This document shows, in pieces, positions 26,229 to 34,275 of a stretch of DNA of 64,000 bases (position 1 is its first letter; every line of letters begins with the position of its first letter). The notes under the pieces were generated by a model that saw only the letters and a list, made by a program, of their open reading frames with translations, did not search any database and was not told where the DNA came from. The stretch is taken from NCBI RefSeq assembly GCF_001956985.1, contig NZ_CP019082.1, positions 2,170,001 through 2,234,000 of the forward strand, given 5' to 3'. The translations under genes and the position numbers were made by a program. The DNA is from Paludisphaera borealis (GTDB lineage Bacteria; Planctomycetota; Planctomycetia; Isosphaerales; Isosphaeraceae).

Positions 26229-29200
26229 TCAGGCGCTTTCGCGAGACACGAATCCCTGGGAACGATCCTGAATCGAGAGAATCACGCGGGGCTCGCGAGG
26301 GAAGATGAGGAAGTCGCGGGCGTGGAAATACGACTCGGTGCAGACGGCCGACGTCCGGTCGATGTGGAATCGTTCGTCGAAAATCCGTCGCGCGTCGTCG
26401 CTGTGTTCGCCGTGAAGCTCCGGCTGCTTGAGATACCGGAGCAAGGCGGAGACCATTCGATCGACGTCGAGGACCGATCGATCGTTGGGAGGCAGGAAAA
26501 TGCCGGCTCGCCTGCGGTCGTGGGCGAGCATATCGTGGACGACACCGCGATCGGGAGCGATCACCGGGACATTGCAAGCTAGTGCGGCGGCGACGAGCGA
26601 GAGGGCCTCGTTGGCGGCTTCGGCGTGCGGCGCCAGGGCGGCGTCGCACTGGGCGAGCAAGGCCAACGGATCGATGGCCCGAGGCGCCGGGATCGTCATC
26701 CGATTCAGATGGTGATGACGATGATCGCGCTTGAGCGCGGCGACGGCTGCGTCCGGCAAGACCAGTCGGACGCGACGATCGGCGCGTTCGGCCGACGGCA
26801 TGCGGTTCACGATCTGAACCGCGTCCATCGCTTCCTTCCAGAAAAGCTTCGAGCCGGTCCCGTCGTCGATCAGGTAAACCAGGAAATCGCCGTCCCGCTT
26901 GCTGATCGGAATCGGATCGCGCTGAAGCAGCGCGTCGGGTTGGAACCCGCTGAACATCTTGATCCACCGCTTGCCGGCGAGAACCGGCCACTTCTCGGCC
27001 AACTTCAGGCTCGCCTGGCTCTCATGGAAGATTCCCGAGATCGACGCCAACGCGCCGGATGAAGGGCGATCGTCTTCGGTCGAGTCGCTCTCGTCGTCGA
27101 GCCAGCCGTCACGACCTTCTTCGAGGTGAATGAACCAGGGGATGTTCAACTCGGAATTGAGTTCGAGGACGAGCTGATCGGCCCGGACGAATCGCGAATG
27201 AATTACGTCGATGCGATGAAACCGGATCAGCTCGCGGAGGATCTCGATCCGCTGGCGGTTGAGCGCGCCGGCGGGCGAATCGGAGCCCGACCACGGCGTG
27301 TCGCCGAGGGTCCCTTCCAGAAGAATTACGCGGCCGTCGAGCCGGCTCGCCAGGTCGTCATGAGCCGCCACCGGCGCCACGCAGCAGAGAAAAACCTGAT
27401 GATCGCGGGCCAGGGCGTCGGCCAGATGAAGCATCGAGGCGGCTGCAACGCCCTTCTCGGCCCCGTCGATCACCAGCAGGACCTTGAGGTCGGGACGTCC
27501 GCCGACGCGGTCGGCGAGAATCTCGCGAATCCGATTCAAAGGGGCCACGGCCCGGGCGTTGGCCATGAGCGGAGGCCGCTTCAGTCCGAATCGCTCGGTC
27601 AGCGAGTTGTATTCGAGGAGCGTCTGCCCGAGACTGCGGGCTATCGCGTTGGCCGAGACCGAAAAGGTCTCGAAGATGCGGGCCTTCACATGCAGAGTCT
27701 CTTCCGCGTGTGTGTCGGCCTTGACCGACTGGTGGGAGACCGTCTGCTCGTGGCGTCGATAGAAGTTCAAGACGTCGGGGACGAAGGCGATTTTTCGGTC
27801 GCGGATCTGCATGGCGTAGAACAGCCAGTCGCCGGCGAACCGCATGCCGGCCAGTTCCTCGGCGAAGCTCAGCCGCTCGCTGCGCCGGAATACCACAGCG
27901 CTGGCGTTGGGAATCGTGTTCTTCTGGCTGAGCGCGAACTCAGCCTCCTCAGTCCCCTCGGCCGAATACCGCGAACGCCAGCGATCCGGCGAAAGGTCGT
28001 TGGTGTGCGCCAGGAAGTCGGCCACCCAGACCTGGCCTTCCGGGCCGATCAGCGCCGACTGACAGTAGGCGAGCGCGACGCCGCGATCGTGGAATTCCGG
28101 CAGCAGCCGTTCGAGGAACTCGGGGTGGCTACAGTCGTCGGATTCGGCGATCCAGACCAGGTCGCCGGTCGCCATCTCGAAGCCCTTCATCCACTGCTTG
28201 AACGTGCTCCCGCTGTTCTTCTGGTTGACGACCACACGGATCGGAACCGGCGACAAGGAGGCCAGCCGCTTGACGACCTCGACGCTGTCGTCGGGCGAGG
28301 CATCGTCGAGAACGATGATTTCATGCGGACGCACCGTCTGCTCGAAGATGCTTCGAAGGCGGTCTTCCAGGTAGGCGGCGTGGCGATAGTTGGGGACGAT
28401 CACCGACACCTTGAGGCTCTGAGCGGGTCGATAATCATACTCGGACCTGAGAATGCCGAGCATGTCGTCCATGAATCGGGGCCACGTGAAATCGCGACGG
28501 ATGGTCGCGCGGCCCTTGCGGCCCATCGCCGACCGCAGCGGGTGGTCGGTGAGGAGCCGGCGCACAGCCTTGGCCATCGCGTTGGCGTCGAGGTACGGCA
28601 CGGCGATTCCCGCGTCGCCCAGCACCTCGGGCGCGCCGCCGGAGCCCTGAAACGCCACGACCGCCAGCGAGCTTTCCATGGCTTCCAGGTTGGCGAACGG
28701 GCAAGGGTCTTCACGCGAGGTCAGGGCGAAGACGTCGGCGCCCAGGAAATACGGCGACATATCTTCGCGCGTGCCCAGGAACCGGATTCGATCGGCGAAG
28801 CCGGCGGCCTCGATGTCGTGGGCCAACCATTTGCGGAGCCCTGGATCGCTGGGATGTCCGACCCAGATGAACCAGGTTCGGGCGGCCAGAGCGGCCATCG
28901 CCGGATCGTTCAGAAATTGCCGCGCCATCTGGACGAACAGGTCGGCGCCCTTCCGCAGATCGATCGTGCCGCAACCGACGACGATCCGCGCGTCGTCGGG
29001 CAGACCAAGCTCGGCGCGGATGCGCGCTCGCATCGGCTCGTGATTCAAGTCGCGCGTCTTGGCGTCGAGTCCGTAATAAAGCGTCCGGATCGACGACGGC
29101 TCAATCGAGAACCGCTGGATCAACGCGCTGCGGACGACGTCGGCGGGGACGATCATATGCCGGCTCGCCGACTTGATCCGGTCGATGGCGGACTTGCCGC

Positions 29201-30968
29201 CGAGGATGTCGATGAACGTCGGCAGCTCGTGAATCCACGACAGCACCGGGACGTTCTGGTCGGCAAAGGCCTCATGAAACTCGCTCACCGCCATCGTGTT
29301 GCAGATCGCAACGCCGGTTCGAGAGAATTCCCGAAATCGCGCGGCGATCGTATGGGGCGCGTCTGACCAGGAAACTCCCTGCGCGCAGAGCGCTTGCAGA
29401 TCGAACGTTGGGGCGTGCTGGGCGAACTGTTCGGAGAGTTCGCCGCCGGATCGAAGCACGGTCCAGCATTCGACGTCGGGCAGCTTGGACAGTTCCTCGG
29501 ACAGTCGGAGCAGACACAGCGGCGCCCCGGTCCGGCAGGCGGCGTGGCCGACCAGAAGGATCTTGAACGTCGGCCTGGTGCGGGCGCCGTCGAGCGGGCG
29601 AGCCCCCGTGTAGGTCCACGGCAGATCCTCGAACCGTGCGGTACTTCGAGCGGGGACGATCGAGCGATAAACCGGCGACGATTCGAGAGCCGTCTGCGCC
29701 GACACCGAGTCTCGGATCTTGAGCGTGGTCTTGATCTTTCTGACCACGCGCCGCGAGGCCTTCCCAACCGCCGCACGAGGCCCGACGGTCACGGCGATGC
29801 GCGCAAATCGCGTGGCGAGGACCAGGCAGCGCCCGTGCAGCCGGGTCTCGGGAAAGTAACTGCCGCGGAACCGTCTCGCTTTTTCGAGCAACCGCCAGCC
29901 GAGGCTGTGCTGAAGACGGTTGAGCTGGTCGAGGGTCACGGCGTGGTGATGCTGGTGATGGGCGAGATGGTGGCGCAGCCAGGGGTTCTCCTGGCGGAGG
30001 GCCGAGTTCTCGTGGCTCATCGACTGGTGCTTCTCATCGAGGAGCGAGTTCTCCTCGCGAAGCAAGACGTTCTCCTCGCGGAGGGCCTGGTTCTCCTCAC
30101 GGGCGCTGAAATCGGCCAAGCCGACGGAGGGACTTCGCTTAAGGCCGCTTTCGTTCACGGTCGGGCTCGCGTCGTAGTAATAATCAGCTTCGCCCCGGGC
30201 ACCCATGCCAAGGATCGCCGCGTCGTCCTCGGGGTAGTCCACTTGCTGGCGCTGTTCGGCTTTCATTCGATCAATCAGGCTCTGCCCCAACCGTGCATAG
30301 ACGAGGCGGATCTCGTTACGCAAAGGGGGAACCTCATGAGCCTCGAACAACGGCCTGAGCCGCTCGGGAACCTTCGCGCCCATCGCCACAAGGCCGAAAC
30401 CGTCGCCGTGCGTGAACTCGAAGGTCTTATGCCTGCTCGCGAGTTCGTGGAAGAGGTGGTACGACCCCAAGCCCCGGCGCTGAACGCCAGTCCTCGGCAG
30501 CAGGAGGACCGCCCGGTCGGAGAGCTTGGACGCCCAGGCGTCCAGATCGCGTTGGAACGTTTCGACCTTCTCGGCGTCGGCGAGAACCATGAGGTCGATC
30601 GAGTGATCGGCGAAGGTCTCGACGACCTCCTCGGCGGCGACGAGCACGAGCTTCGAAAATACGCCGAAGGCGCGGTCGTGGCTCACTCGCGCACGCTGAT
30701 GAGCCGCATCGACGAACGCCGCGCCCGACTTTCGCGACGGCATAGCGTCGACAGCCGTACAGCGCGTTCCGAGACCTAGTCGCTTGACCGCTTCACCGAG
30801 GCTGAAATACACGCCGAGGGGTCGAATCCCGAGCTGAATGATCTCTTTCGGCTGCGCAGCCTGGACGGTCCAGAACGCTACGGGACTGAATAGAGCCTGG
30901 CTGAGCGGTTCGCAGGATTGGTCGGGCATCCAGAACGAGGCTTCCGACAGATACTGTGAGACATCCAT
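26229..30968 (-). CDS. Giant chimeric glycan protein: methyltransferase-like - coiled coil - GT4 - GT2 - GT4-like
   Basis: A 1579-residue protein. Residues 1-250 resemble a glycan-locus methyltransferase (Methyltransf_24 type) with eroded motifs: QLGIRPLGVYFSL where ELGTxxGxS is usual, and LMVLADAEKVETF where HIDGxHxYEAV is usual. Residues 283-330 are a coiled coil with repeated LREEN units, then a His-rich HHLAHHQHHHA. A GT4 domain (FKILLVGHAACRTGAPLCLL; EDPCPFANLEAMESSLAVVA) spans about 465-835. A GT2 domain (VSVIVPNYRHAAYLEDRL; IIVLDDASPDDS; LVWIAESDDCSHPEFLE) covers about 850-1110. A third, GT4-like domain (DLKVLLVIDGAEKG; APHAEAANEALSLVAAAL) covers about 1155-1560. ATG 30968 has AAGGAG 10 bases upstream. 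It probably builds several linkages of the local polysaccharide while scaffolded by the coiled coil. Confidence 0.88.
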   Translation of the reverse strand: MDVSQYLSEASFWMPDQSCEPLSQALFSPVAFWTVQAAQPKEIIQLGIRPLGVYFSLGEAVKRLGLGTRCTAVDAMPSRKSGAAFVDAAHQRARVSHDRAFGVFSKLVLVAAEEVVETFADHSIDLMVLADAEKVETFQRDLDAWASKLSDRAVLLLPRTGVQRRGLGSYHLFHELASRHKTFEFTHGDGFGLVAMGAKVPERLRPLFEAHEVPPLRNEIRLVYARLGQSLIDRMKAEQRQQVDYPEDDAAILGMGARGEADYYYDASPTVNESGLKRSPSVGLADFSAREENQALREENVLLREENSLLDEKHQSMSHENSALRQENPWLRHHLAHHQHHHAVTLDQLNRLQHSLGWRLLEKARRFRGSYFPETRLHGRCLVLATRFARIAVTVGPRAAVGKASRRVVRKIKTTLKIRDSVSAQTALESSPVYRSIVPARSTARFEDLPWTYTGARPLDGARTRPTFKILLVGHAACRTGAPLCLLRLSEELSKLPDVECWTVLRSGGELSEQFAQHAPTFDLQALCAQGVSWSDAPHTIAARFREFSRTGVAICNTMAVSEFHEAFADQNVPVLSWIHELPTFIDILGGKSAIDRIKSASRHMIVPADVVRSALIQRFSIEPSSIRTLYYGLDAKTRDLNHEPMRARIRAELGLPDDARIVVGCGTIDLRKGADLFVQMARQFLNDPAMAALAARTWFIWVGHPSDPGLRKWLAHDIEAAGFADRIRFLGTREDMSPYFLGADVFALTSREDPCPFANLEAMESSLAVVAFQGSGGAPEVLGDAGIAVPYLDANAMAKAVRRLLTDHPLRSAMGRKGRATIRRDFTWPRFMDDMLGILRSEYDYRPAQSLKVSVIVPNYRHAAYLEDRLRSIFEQTVRPHEIIVLDDASPDDSVEVVKRLASLSPVPIRVVVNQKNSGSTFKQWMKGFEMATGDLVWIAESDDCSHPEFLERLLPEFHDRGVALAYCQSALIGPEGQVWVADFLAHTNDLSPDRWRSRYSAEGTEEAEFALSQKNTIPNASAVVFRRSERLSFAEELAGMRFAGDWLFYAMQIRDRKIAFVPDVLNFYRRHEQTVSHQSVKADTHAEETLHVKARIFETFSVSANAIARSLGQTLLEYNSLTERFGLKRPPLMANARAVAPLNRIREILADRVGGRPDLKVLLVIDGAEKGVAAASMLHLADALARDHQVFLCCVAPVAAHDDLASRLDGRVILLEGTLGDTPWSGSDSPAGALNRQRIEILRELIRFHRIDVIHSRFVRADQLVLELNSELNIPWFIHLEEGRDGWLDDESDSTEDDRPSSGALASISGIFHESQASLKLAEKWPVLAGKRWIKMFSGFQPDALLQRDPIPISKRDGDFLVYLIDDGTGSKLFWKEAMDAVQIVNRMPSAERADRRVRLVLPDAAVAALKRDHRHHHLNRMTIPAPRAIDPLALLAQCDAALAPHAEAANEALSLVAAALACNVPVIAPDRGVVHDMLAHDRRRAGIFLPPNDRSVLDVDRMVSALLRYLKQPELHGEHSDDARRIFDERFHIDRTSAVCTESYFHARDFLIFPREPRVILSIQDRSQGFVSRESA

Positions 30969-31145
30969 GTCCTACGCGCTCCTTGATCCCCTGCCTCGCG
31001 CCAAGTCCATGCCCGCAAACCATCTGAAGCACGTTGGCCGACACCGACGCCCTTGCGTCCGGTCGGGTCGGCGTGTGAGACGGCCTCCGATTGCCGGGTG
31101 CTAACTTCGCGCGAACCCAGGGGACTCCCGCTGCTGACCAGCAGA

Positions 31146-31174
31146 CTAATGACAGTACGACCACCCCTTGTCAA
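31146..31174 (-). promoter_or_regulatory. Candidate promoter of the giant chimera gene
   Basis: On the minus strand a perfect TTGACA (31174-31169), a 17-base spacer, then CATTAG (3/6). It would give a leader of about 170 bases. A small palindrome at 31131-31144 begins right after the -10 and overlaps the likely start site, where an operator could lie. Confidence 0.4.
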
Positions 31175-31621
31175 TCCAAAGGCCGGCGATGCGATGACTC
31201 GCCAAGCTCGATCGGCTCTCGATCGATCGGCGAAGACCGCCCGACCGGCCTCCTCGGGCCGCCGTGCTTCACTGCAATCGACGCAACTTCTCGGCGAGGG
31301 TTCCATCCCCTCGCCGACCGCCTCCCGCGCCCGTCGCGAATCACCTATATCCTTGCTCACGATCGCCCTAATGATTTTCGGCCGGTGCGGACCACGTCTC
31401 CAACCTTATTGATGCGACCGCCCAAGGATCGAGGTTCCACACGAGCCGACCGACCGCCGAAACCCCGTCCACACATCCATTTTCATCAATCGGCTTGCCC
31501 GATCCGGAGACGCGCCCAATGAATAAAAATTCATGCAGTCCACAACGGGGTTGAAGTCGCTCGGGCTGGCAACCGCGACCGCTCGGCGAGATCGGTCGAA
31601 ACTGGATTCGGCTTGCGTCGA

Positions 31622-31650
31622 TTGACAGATTCGGACGGTGGGTTTACATT
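31622..31650 (+). promoter_or_regulatory. Sigma-70-type promoter of the GT8-like/wecB unit
   Basis: A perfect TTGACA at 31622-31627, a 17-base spacer, and TACATT (4/6) at 31645-31650. The start site near 31657 leaves a leader of about 184 bases. Confidence 0.65.
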
Positions 31651-31840
31651 CTCGCCACGATTCAGAGCGGGCGGACGACCCGGCGCATGCGATTTCCCGA
31701 GCCATGGAGGGAGAAGGATCGCCTCGCGCCGCGTCTGTTGGAAACGAGCGATCGGTCGACGTCTCAACGAGTCGTCGGCCTCGAATCGCCGACTACCGGC
31801 CGCGTGACGTCGAAATCTTGTCTGGCGCAAAGGAATGCCC

Positions 31841-33025
31841 ATGCACGTCTTCACGAGCATCACGGCCAACTACCTCCCCAAGGCCGCCGCACTGGCCCAT
31901 TCGGTCAAGCGGGTTCAACCCGAGGCGGTCTTCCACGTCGTGCTCTCGGACGACATGCCGGCCTGCTCGCCGCACATTACCGAAGCGTTCGACTCGATCA
32001 TCAACATCCGCGACCTGCCGATCGACGAACTCCCCCGATTCATCTTCCGACACCGCCTCGTCGAGCTGTGCACGGCGGTCAAGGGAACGGCGTTCCAGTA
32101 CATCGCCGACCGCTTCGGCGCCGACCGGATCTACTACTTCGATCCCGACATCATCGTCGCCGGCCGGCTGGACGGGCTCGAACGGGCGCTAGATTCGGGC
32201 AGCGTGCTGCTCACGCCGCACTCGATCGAGCCGGAAACCGATCCGATCGCGGTCCTCGACAACGAACACTGCTGCCTGCGTCACGGCGTCTACAACCTGG
32301 GCTTCCTGGCCGTCCGGATGAGCGCGAACGGGCGCAAGTTCGTCGATTGGTGGGCCGACCGGTTGCGGAACTACTGCTACGACGAGGTCGAGAACGGGCT
32401 GTTCACCGACCAGCGCTGGGTGGATCTCGCGCCGGCCTTGTTCGACGACATCACGATCCTCCGCGAGCCCCAGTACAACGTCTCCACCTGGAACCTGACC
32501 CACCGCCGCGCGACGGGCGAGGTTCCGTACGGGATCGAGATCAACGGCCGCCCCTTGTGCTTCTACCATTTCTCGGGCTTCGACAGCGGCGCCCAGCTCA
32601 CGATGCTCGACCGCTACGGATCGCACAGCCCGGTGCTGTATGAGTTCCGCGACTGGTACATCGCCCAGTGCGAACACTTCGGCCAGTCGACGATCGGCAA
32701 GATCCCCTGCATCTACGGCCGATACGCCAGCGGCCTGAAGATCAGCGACGCGCACCGCAAGGCCTATCGCCGGCGCGACGACCTGATGCGGTACTTCACC
32801 AACCCGTTCGACGACGTCGAGCCGGTCCAGTCGTACCGCCACTGGTATCAGACCCATGTGGAAGGCGCGCCCCCGGTCGCGGAGTCGGTTCCTGCCGCCG
32901 TCGAGTCCGCCGCTCAGAACGGCGACGGGCTCAGAAAGTTGTTCCGGGAGCACGCCCCCGAGCCGGTGCTGCGCGTGGCTCGATCGGCGAAATCCGCCCT
33001 CCGTCGACTGTCTGGACCTGCTTGA
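31841..33025 (+). CDS. Glycosyltransferase, GT8-like
   Basis: A 394-residue GT-A-type enzyme. HVFTSITANYLPKAAALAHS at the N-terminus is the GT8-like opening, and IYYFDPDIIVAGRLDGLE carries the metal-binding DxD near residue 100. NLGFLAVR and LCFYHFSGFD are further conserved blocks. Some planctomycete and cyanobacterial glycan loci carry this family with unknown sugar specificity. ATG 31841 is chosen over ATG 31835 because AAAGGA directly abuts 31835, leaving no room for it, but stands 6 bases from 31841. wecB follows after 50 bases on the same strand. Confidence 0.85.
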   Translation: MHVFTSITANYLPKAAALAHSVKRVQPEAVFHVVLSDDMPACSPHITEAFDSIINIRDLPIDELPRFIFRHRLVELCTAVKGTAFQYIADRFGADRIYYFDPDIIVAGRLDGLERALDSGSVLLTPHSIEPETDPIAVLDNEHCCLRHGVYNLGFLAVRMSANGRKFVDWWADRLRNYCYDEVENGLFTDQRWVDLAPALFDDITILREPQYNVSTWNLTHRRATGEVPYGIEINGRPLCFYHFSGFDSGAQLTMLDRYGSHSPVLYEFRDWYIAQCEHFGQSTIGKIPCIYGRYASGLKISDAHRKAYRRRDDLMRYFTNPFDDVEPVQSYRHWYQTHVEGAPPVAESVPAAVESAAQNGDGLRKLFREHAPEPVLRVARSAKSALRRLSGPA

Positions 33026-33075
33026 CACCACCTTGAATCCGCCCTCGGGTCGGAGTTGACCTGGGAGAAATACGC

Positions 33076-34215
33076 ATGAGTTCACAGACTCGCCAGACCG
33101 TGGTCTGCGTCGTCGGCACCCGCCCCGAGGCGATCAAGATGGCGCCGGTGATCCGGGCGCTTCGGGCGTCGTCGTGGGCGCGCTGTCGGGTGATCTTCAC
33201 CGCCCAGCATCGCGACCTGGTCGCCCCCGTCTTCGAGTTCTTCGGCGTCCAGCCGGACGTCGATCTCGACGTCATGCGACCGGGGCAGTCGCTGGCCGAC
33301 CTCAGCAATCGGCTGCTGGCCAGCCTTCACGATTCGCTGCGACGGGAAGACCCGGATTTCGTGCTGGCCCAGGGCGACACCACGACCGTCCTGGCCGCGG
33401 CCCTGGCGAGCTACATGCTGAGCGCGCCGTTCGGTCACATCGAGGCCGGCTTGCGCACCCATCGGCTGGACTCGCCCTTCCCCGAGGAAGCGAACCGCGT
33501 GGCCGTCAGCCACCTGTCGACCCTCCACTTCGCGCCGACGACCGCGGCACGCGAGAACCTGCTGCATGAGGGGATCGAGCGGGCGTCGATCCACATAACC
33601 GGCAACACCGGCATCGACGCCTTGCACCTCGCCGCGCGGCGCGATTCGCCCCTGGGAGCGAAACTCGACCCCGACAAGCGGCTGATCCTCGTGACCGTCC
33701 ATCGCCGCGAAAACCAGGGCGAGCCCCTGAGGCGGATCTGCGAGAGCGTCCGCGCCATCCACGAGAGTTTCGAGGACGTCGAGATCCTCTGGCCGGTCCA
33801 TCCCAATCCGGCCATCGGCCCGGTCGTCGCCGAGATCGTCGGCGGCCTGCCCCGGGTGCGGCTGGTCGAGCCCCTCTCCTACGGCTCGTTCGTGACCGCG
33901 ATGAAACGCTCCGCCCTGATCCTCAGCGACAGCGGCGGCATCCAGGAAGAGGCCACCGCGCTGCGCAAGCCGGTGCTCGTCCTGCGCCAGGTGAGCGAGC
34001 GCGACGAGGCTGTTCGCTGCGGCGTGGCCCGGCTCGTCGGCCACGACCCCGCGACCATCGTGGCGGAGACGTCGCGGCTGCTGGGCGACGCCGTCGACGG
34101 CCGGCCGCTGGCCCAGGCCGAGTCGCCGTTCGGCGACGGTCGCGCGGCCTCGCGGATCGTCTCGATCGTCAAGAAAAGCCTCAACCCTGTTCGATCAAAG
34201 GCCGTTCGCGCCTGA
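33076..34215 (+). CDS. wecB: UDP-N-acetylglucosamine 2-epimerase (non-hydrolysing)
   Basis: A 379-residue cytoplasmic enzyme interconverting UDP-GlcNAc and UDP-ManNAc. The hallmarks are VVGTRPEAIKMAPVI at the N-terminus, VLAQGDTTTVLAAALAS, GHIEAGLRTH, VTVHRRENQG and LSDSGGIQEEA. Length and motifs are normal for WecB. Its product can be oxidised to UDP-ManNAcA, but no WecC-like dehydrogenase is in the window, so ManNAc itself may be the unit used. ATG 33076 follows GGGAGAA. It indicates that the polysaccharide assembled here contains ManNAc or a derivative. Confidence 0.96.
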   Translation: MSSQTRQTVVCVVGTRPEAIKMAPVIRALRASSWARCRVIFTAQHRDLVAPVFEFFGVQPDVDLDVMRPGQSLADLSNRLLASLHDSLRREDPDFVLAQGDTTTVLAAALASYMLSAPFGHIEAGLRTHRLDSPFPEEANRVAVSHLSTLHFAPTTAARENLLHEGIERASIHITGNTGIDALHLAARRDSPLGAKLDPDKRLILVTVHRRENQGEPLRRICESVRAIHESFEDVEILWPVHPNPAIGPVVAEIVGGLPRVRLVEPLSYGSFVTAMKRSALILSDSGGIQEEATALRKPVLVLRQVSERDEAVRCGVARLVGHDPATIVAETSRLLGDAVDGRPLAQAESPFGDGRAASRIVSIVKKSLNPVRSKAVRA

Positions 34216-34242
34216 ATTTCACTGATAAAACCAAGGTGACGC

Positions 34243-34260
34243 CGGGGGCCGAAGCCCCCG
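34243..34260. terminator. Hairpin between convergent wecB and sulfotransferase genes
   Basis: CGGGGGC (34243-34249) pairs perfectly with GCCCCCG (34254-34260) around CGAA; read on the minus strand the loop is UUCG. The minus-strand side has only a weak T tract (CCTTGGTTTTATC) and the plus side has none. It probably terminates or insulates transcripts from both sides. Confidence 0.65.
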
Positions 34261-34275
34261 ACCGCCTTCCGCCTG

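Larger units (their letters stand above)
30969..31840. other. Long divergent intergenic region with two promoters, no gene recognised
   Basis: The 872 bases separate the giant chimera (minus) and the GT8-like gene (plus). A minus-strand promoter candidate lies at 31146-31174 and a strong plus-strand one at 31622-31650. The palindrome CTGCTgaccAGCAG (31131-31144) sits just downstream of the minus-strand -10. The remaining short reading frames are rich in Arg, Ser and Pro and look like noise. Confidence 0.6.
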
